A stretch of 39,222 nucleotides of DNA from Microcaldota archaeon (lineage in GTDB: Archaea; Micrarchaeota; Micrarchaeia; Micrarchaeales; Micrarchaeaceae): the NCBI GenBank assembly GCA_028866905.1, contig JAGWHI010000007.1, positions 1-39,222 on the forward strand. Reading direction: 5' to 3'. The translations under genes were made by a program, and so were the position numbers. Below, piece by piece: positions 38,861 to 39,222 of this stretch. The notes below the pieces were generated by a model, which was given only the letters and a program-made list of their open reading frames with translations, was not told the origin of the DNA and made no database searches. Positions within the stretch are counted from its first letter, which is position 1, and each line of letters starts with the position of its first letter.

Positions 38861-39222
38861 TTGTACAGACCGAGACGTAATGATGACGAGGAAAGGAAGC
38901 CGACCTTCAACATAGAGGCTTGGGAGCCCAAGACCGACCTTGGCAGGAAGGTCAAGGCCCGCGAGATAACCTCGCTGGAGGAGATATTCCACGAGAGCAG
39001 GAGGATAGAGGAGCCCGAGATAGTCGAGGCGCTGCTCCCGAACCTCAAGAGCGACGTCATAGAGATAACCAGCGTGCAGCGAATGACCAAGAACAACAGG
39101 AAGCAGAAGTTCAAGGTGGTCGCTGTAGTAGGTGACCAGATGGGCCATGTGGGCATAGGGTCCGGCAAGAACGTCGAGGTCAAGGCGGCAATAGACAGCG
39201 CGATAGTCGACGCCAAGAGGAA
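38861..39222 (+). CDS. rps5: 30S ribosomal protein S5, N-terminal part (cut by window end)
   Basis: The first 120 codons of archaeal S5, open to the end of the window. WEPKTDLGRKVKAREITSLE, EEPEIVEALLPNLKSDVIEI, VQRMTKNNRKQKFKVVAVVG and GHVGIGSGKNVEVKAAI match the family; the last is the S5 N-terminal double-stranded RNA-binding fold. The only suitable start in frame is TTG at 38861, 7 bases after the L18 stop and preceded by GTGATG. The C-terminal part lies beyond the window. Confidence 0.94.
   Translation, partial: MYRPRRNDDEERKPTFNIEAWEPKTDLGRKVKAREITSLEEIFHESRRIEEPEIVEALLPNLKSDVIEITSVQRMTKNNRKQKFKVVAVVGDQMGHVGIGSGKNVEVKAAIDSAIVDAKR

Overview
The window is about 39 kb of a compact archaeal chromosome. 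Archaeal markers include an archaeal-order ribosomal protein operon (S17-L14-L24-S4e-L5-S14-S8-L6-L32e-L19e-L18-S5), RNase P protein Rpp29, KEOPS Cgi121, an XPF-type nuclease, NAC, DUF424, DUF373 and TATA boxes about 25 bases ahead of many start codons. The pilin-like signals (QSALEYL followed by TYGWA or TYSWA), many short membrane proteins, a very compact layout, a fast-evolving 23S rRNA and the lack of a linked 16S or 5S gene suggest a DPANN archaeon. A Micrarchaeota/ARMAN-like acidophile is my best guess, made without a database search.

Layout. 0.1-4 kb: solute transporters (a DUF3311 + sodium:solute symporter pair and an ArsB/NhaD-type permease) with a small winged-helix regulator. 4.1-6 kb: an FAD oxidoreductase and small envelope proteins. 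6-9.4 kb: NAC, DUF424, a membrane family-2 glycosyltransferase, tRNA-Ser(CGA), a protein that looks like two fused ribosomal P1/L12 dimerisation domains, and an AbrB-type regulator behind a 36-bp palindromic promoter. 9.4-14.5 kb: TruD, a GT-C glycosyltransferase, an FkbM methyltransferase, a CYTH protein and NDP kinase. 14.5-17.1 kb: a large pilin-anchored adhesin and a small unknown protein. 17.4-20.2 kb: a stand-alone 23S rRNA gene. 20.3-22.7 kb: VapBC, DUF192, Cgi121 and XPF. 22.7-29 kb: two more GT-C proteins and a second adhesin that shares its N-terminal 430 residues with the first but has a different glycine-rich C-terminus. 29.2-33.7 kb: a RibD/DHFR-like reductase, a DPM1-like glycosyltransferase, ThpR, an unknown protein, DUF373 and a TPR protein. 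33.7 kb to the end: rnp1 and the ribosomal operon, cut off inside S5.

How it fits together. Two themes recur. One is the translation machinery (ribosomal proteins, 23S, tRNA-Ser, TruD, Cgi121, Rpp29, ThpR, NAC and a possible stalk-like protein). The other is cell-surface construction: five glycosyltransferases, a methyltransferase, and two sequon-rich adhesins with a nearly constant stalk and different tips. The adhesin pair and the tandem P1/L12-like protein are the best candidates for undescribed biology. The 23S gene also departs from near-universal bases in the P loop, peptidyl-transferase ring and sarcin-ricin loop. Several genes have non-ATG starts, and thpR lacks an ATG in its own frame.
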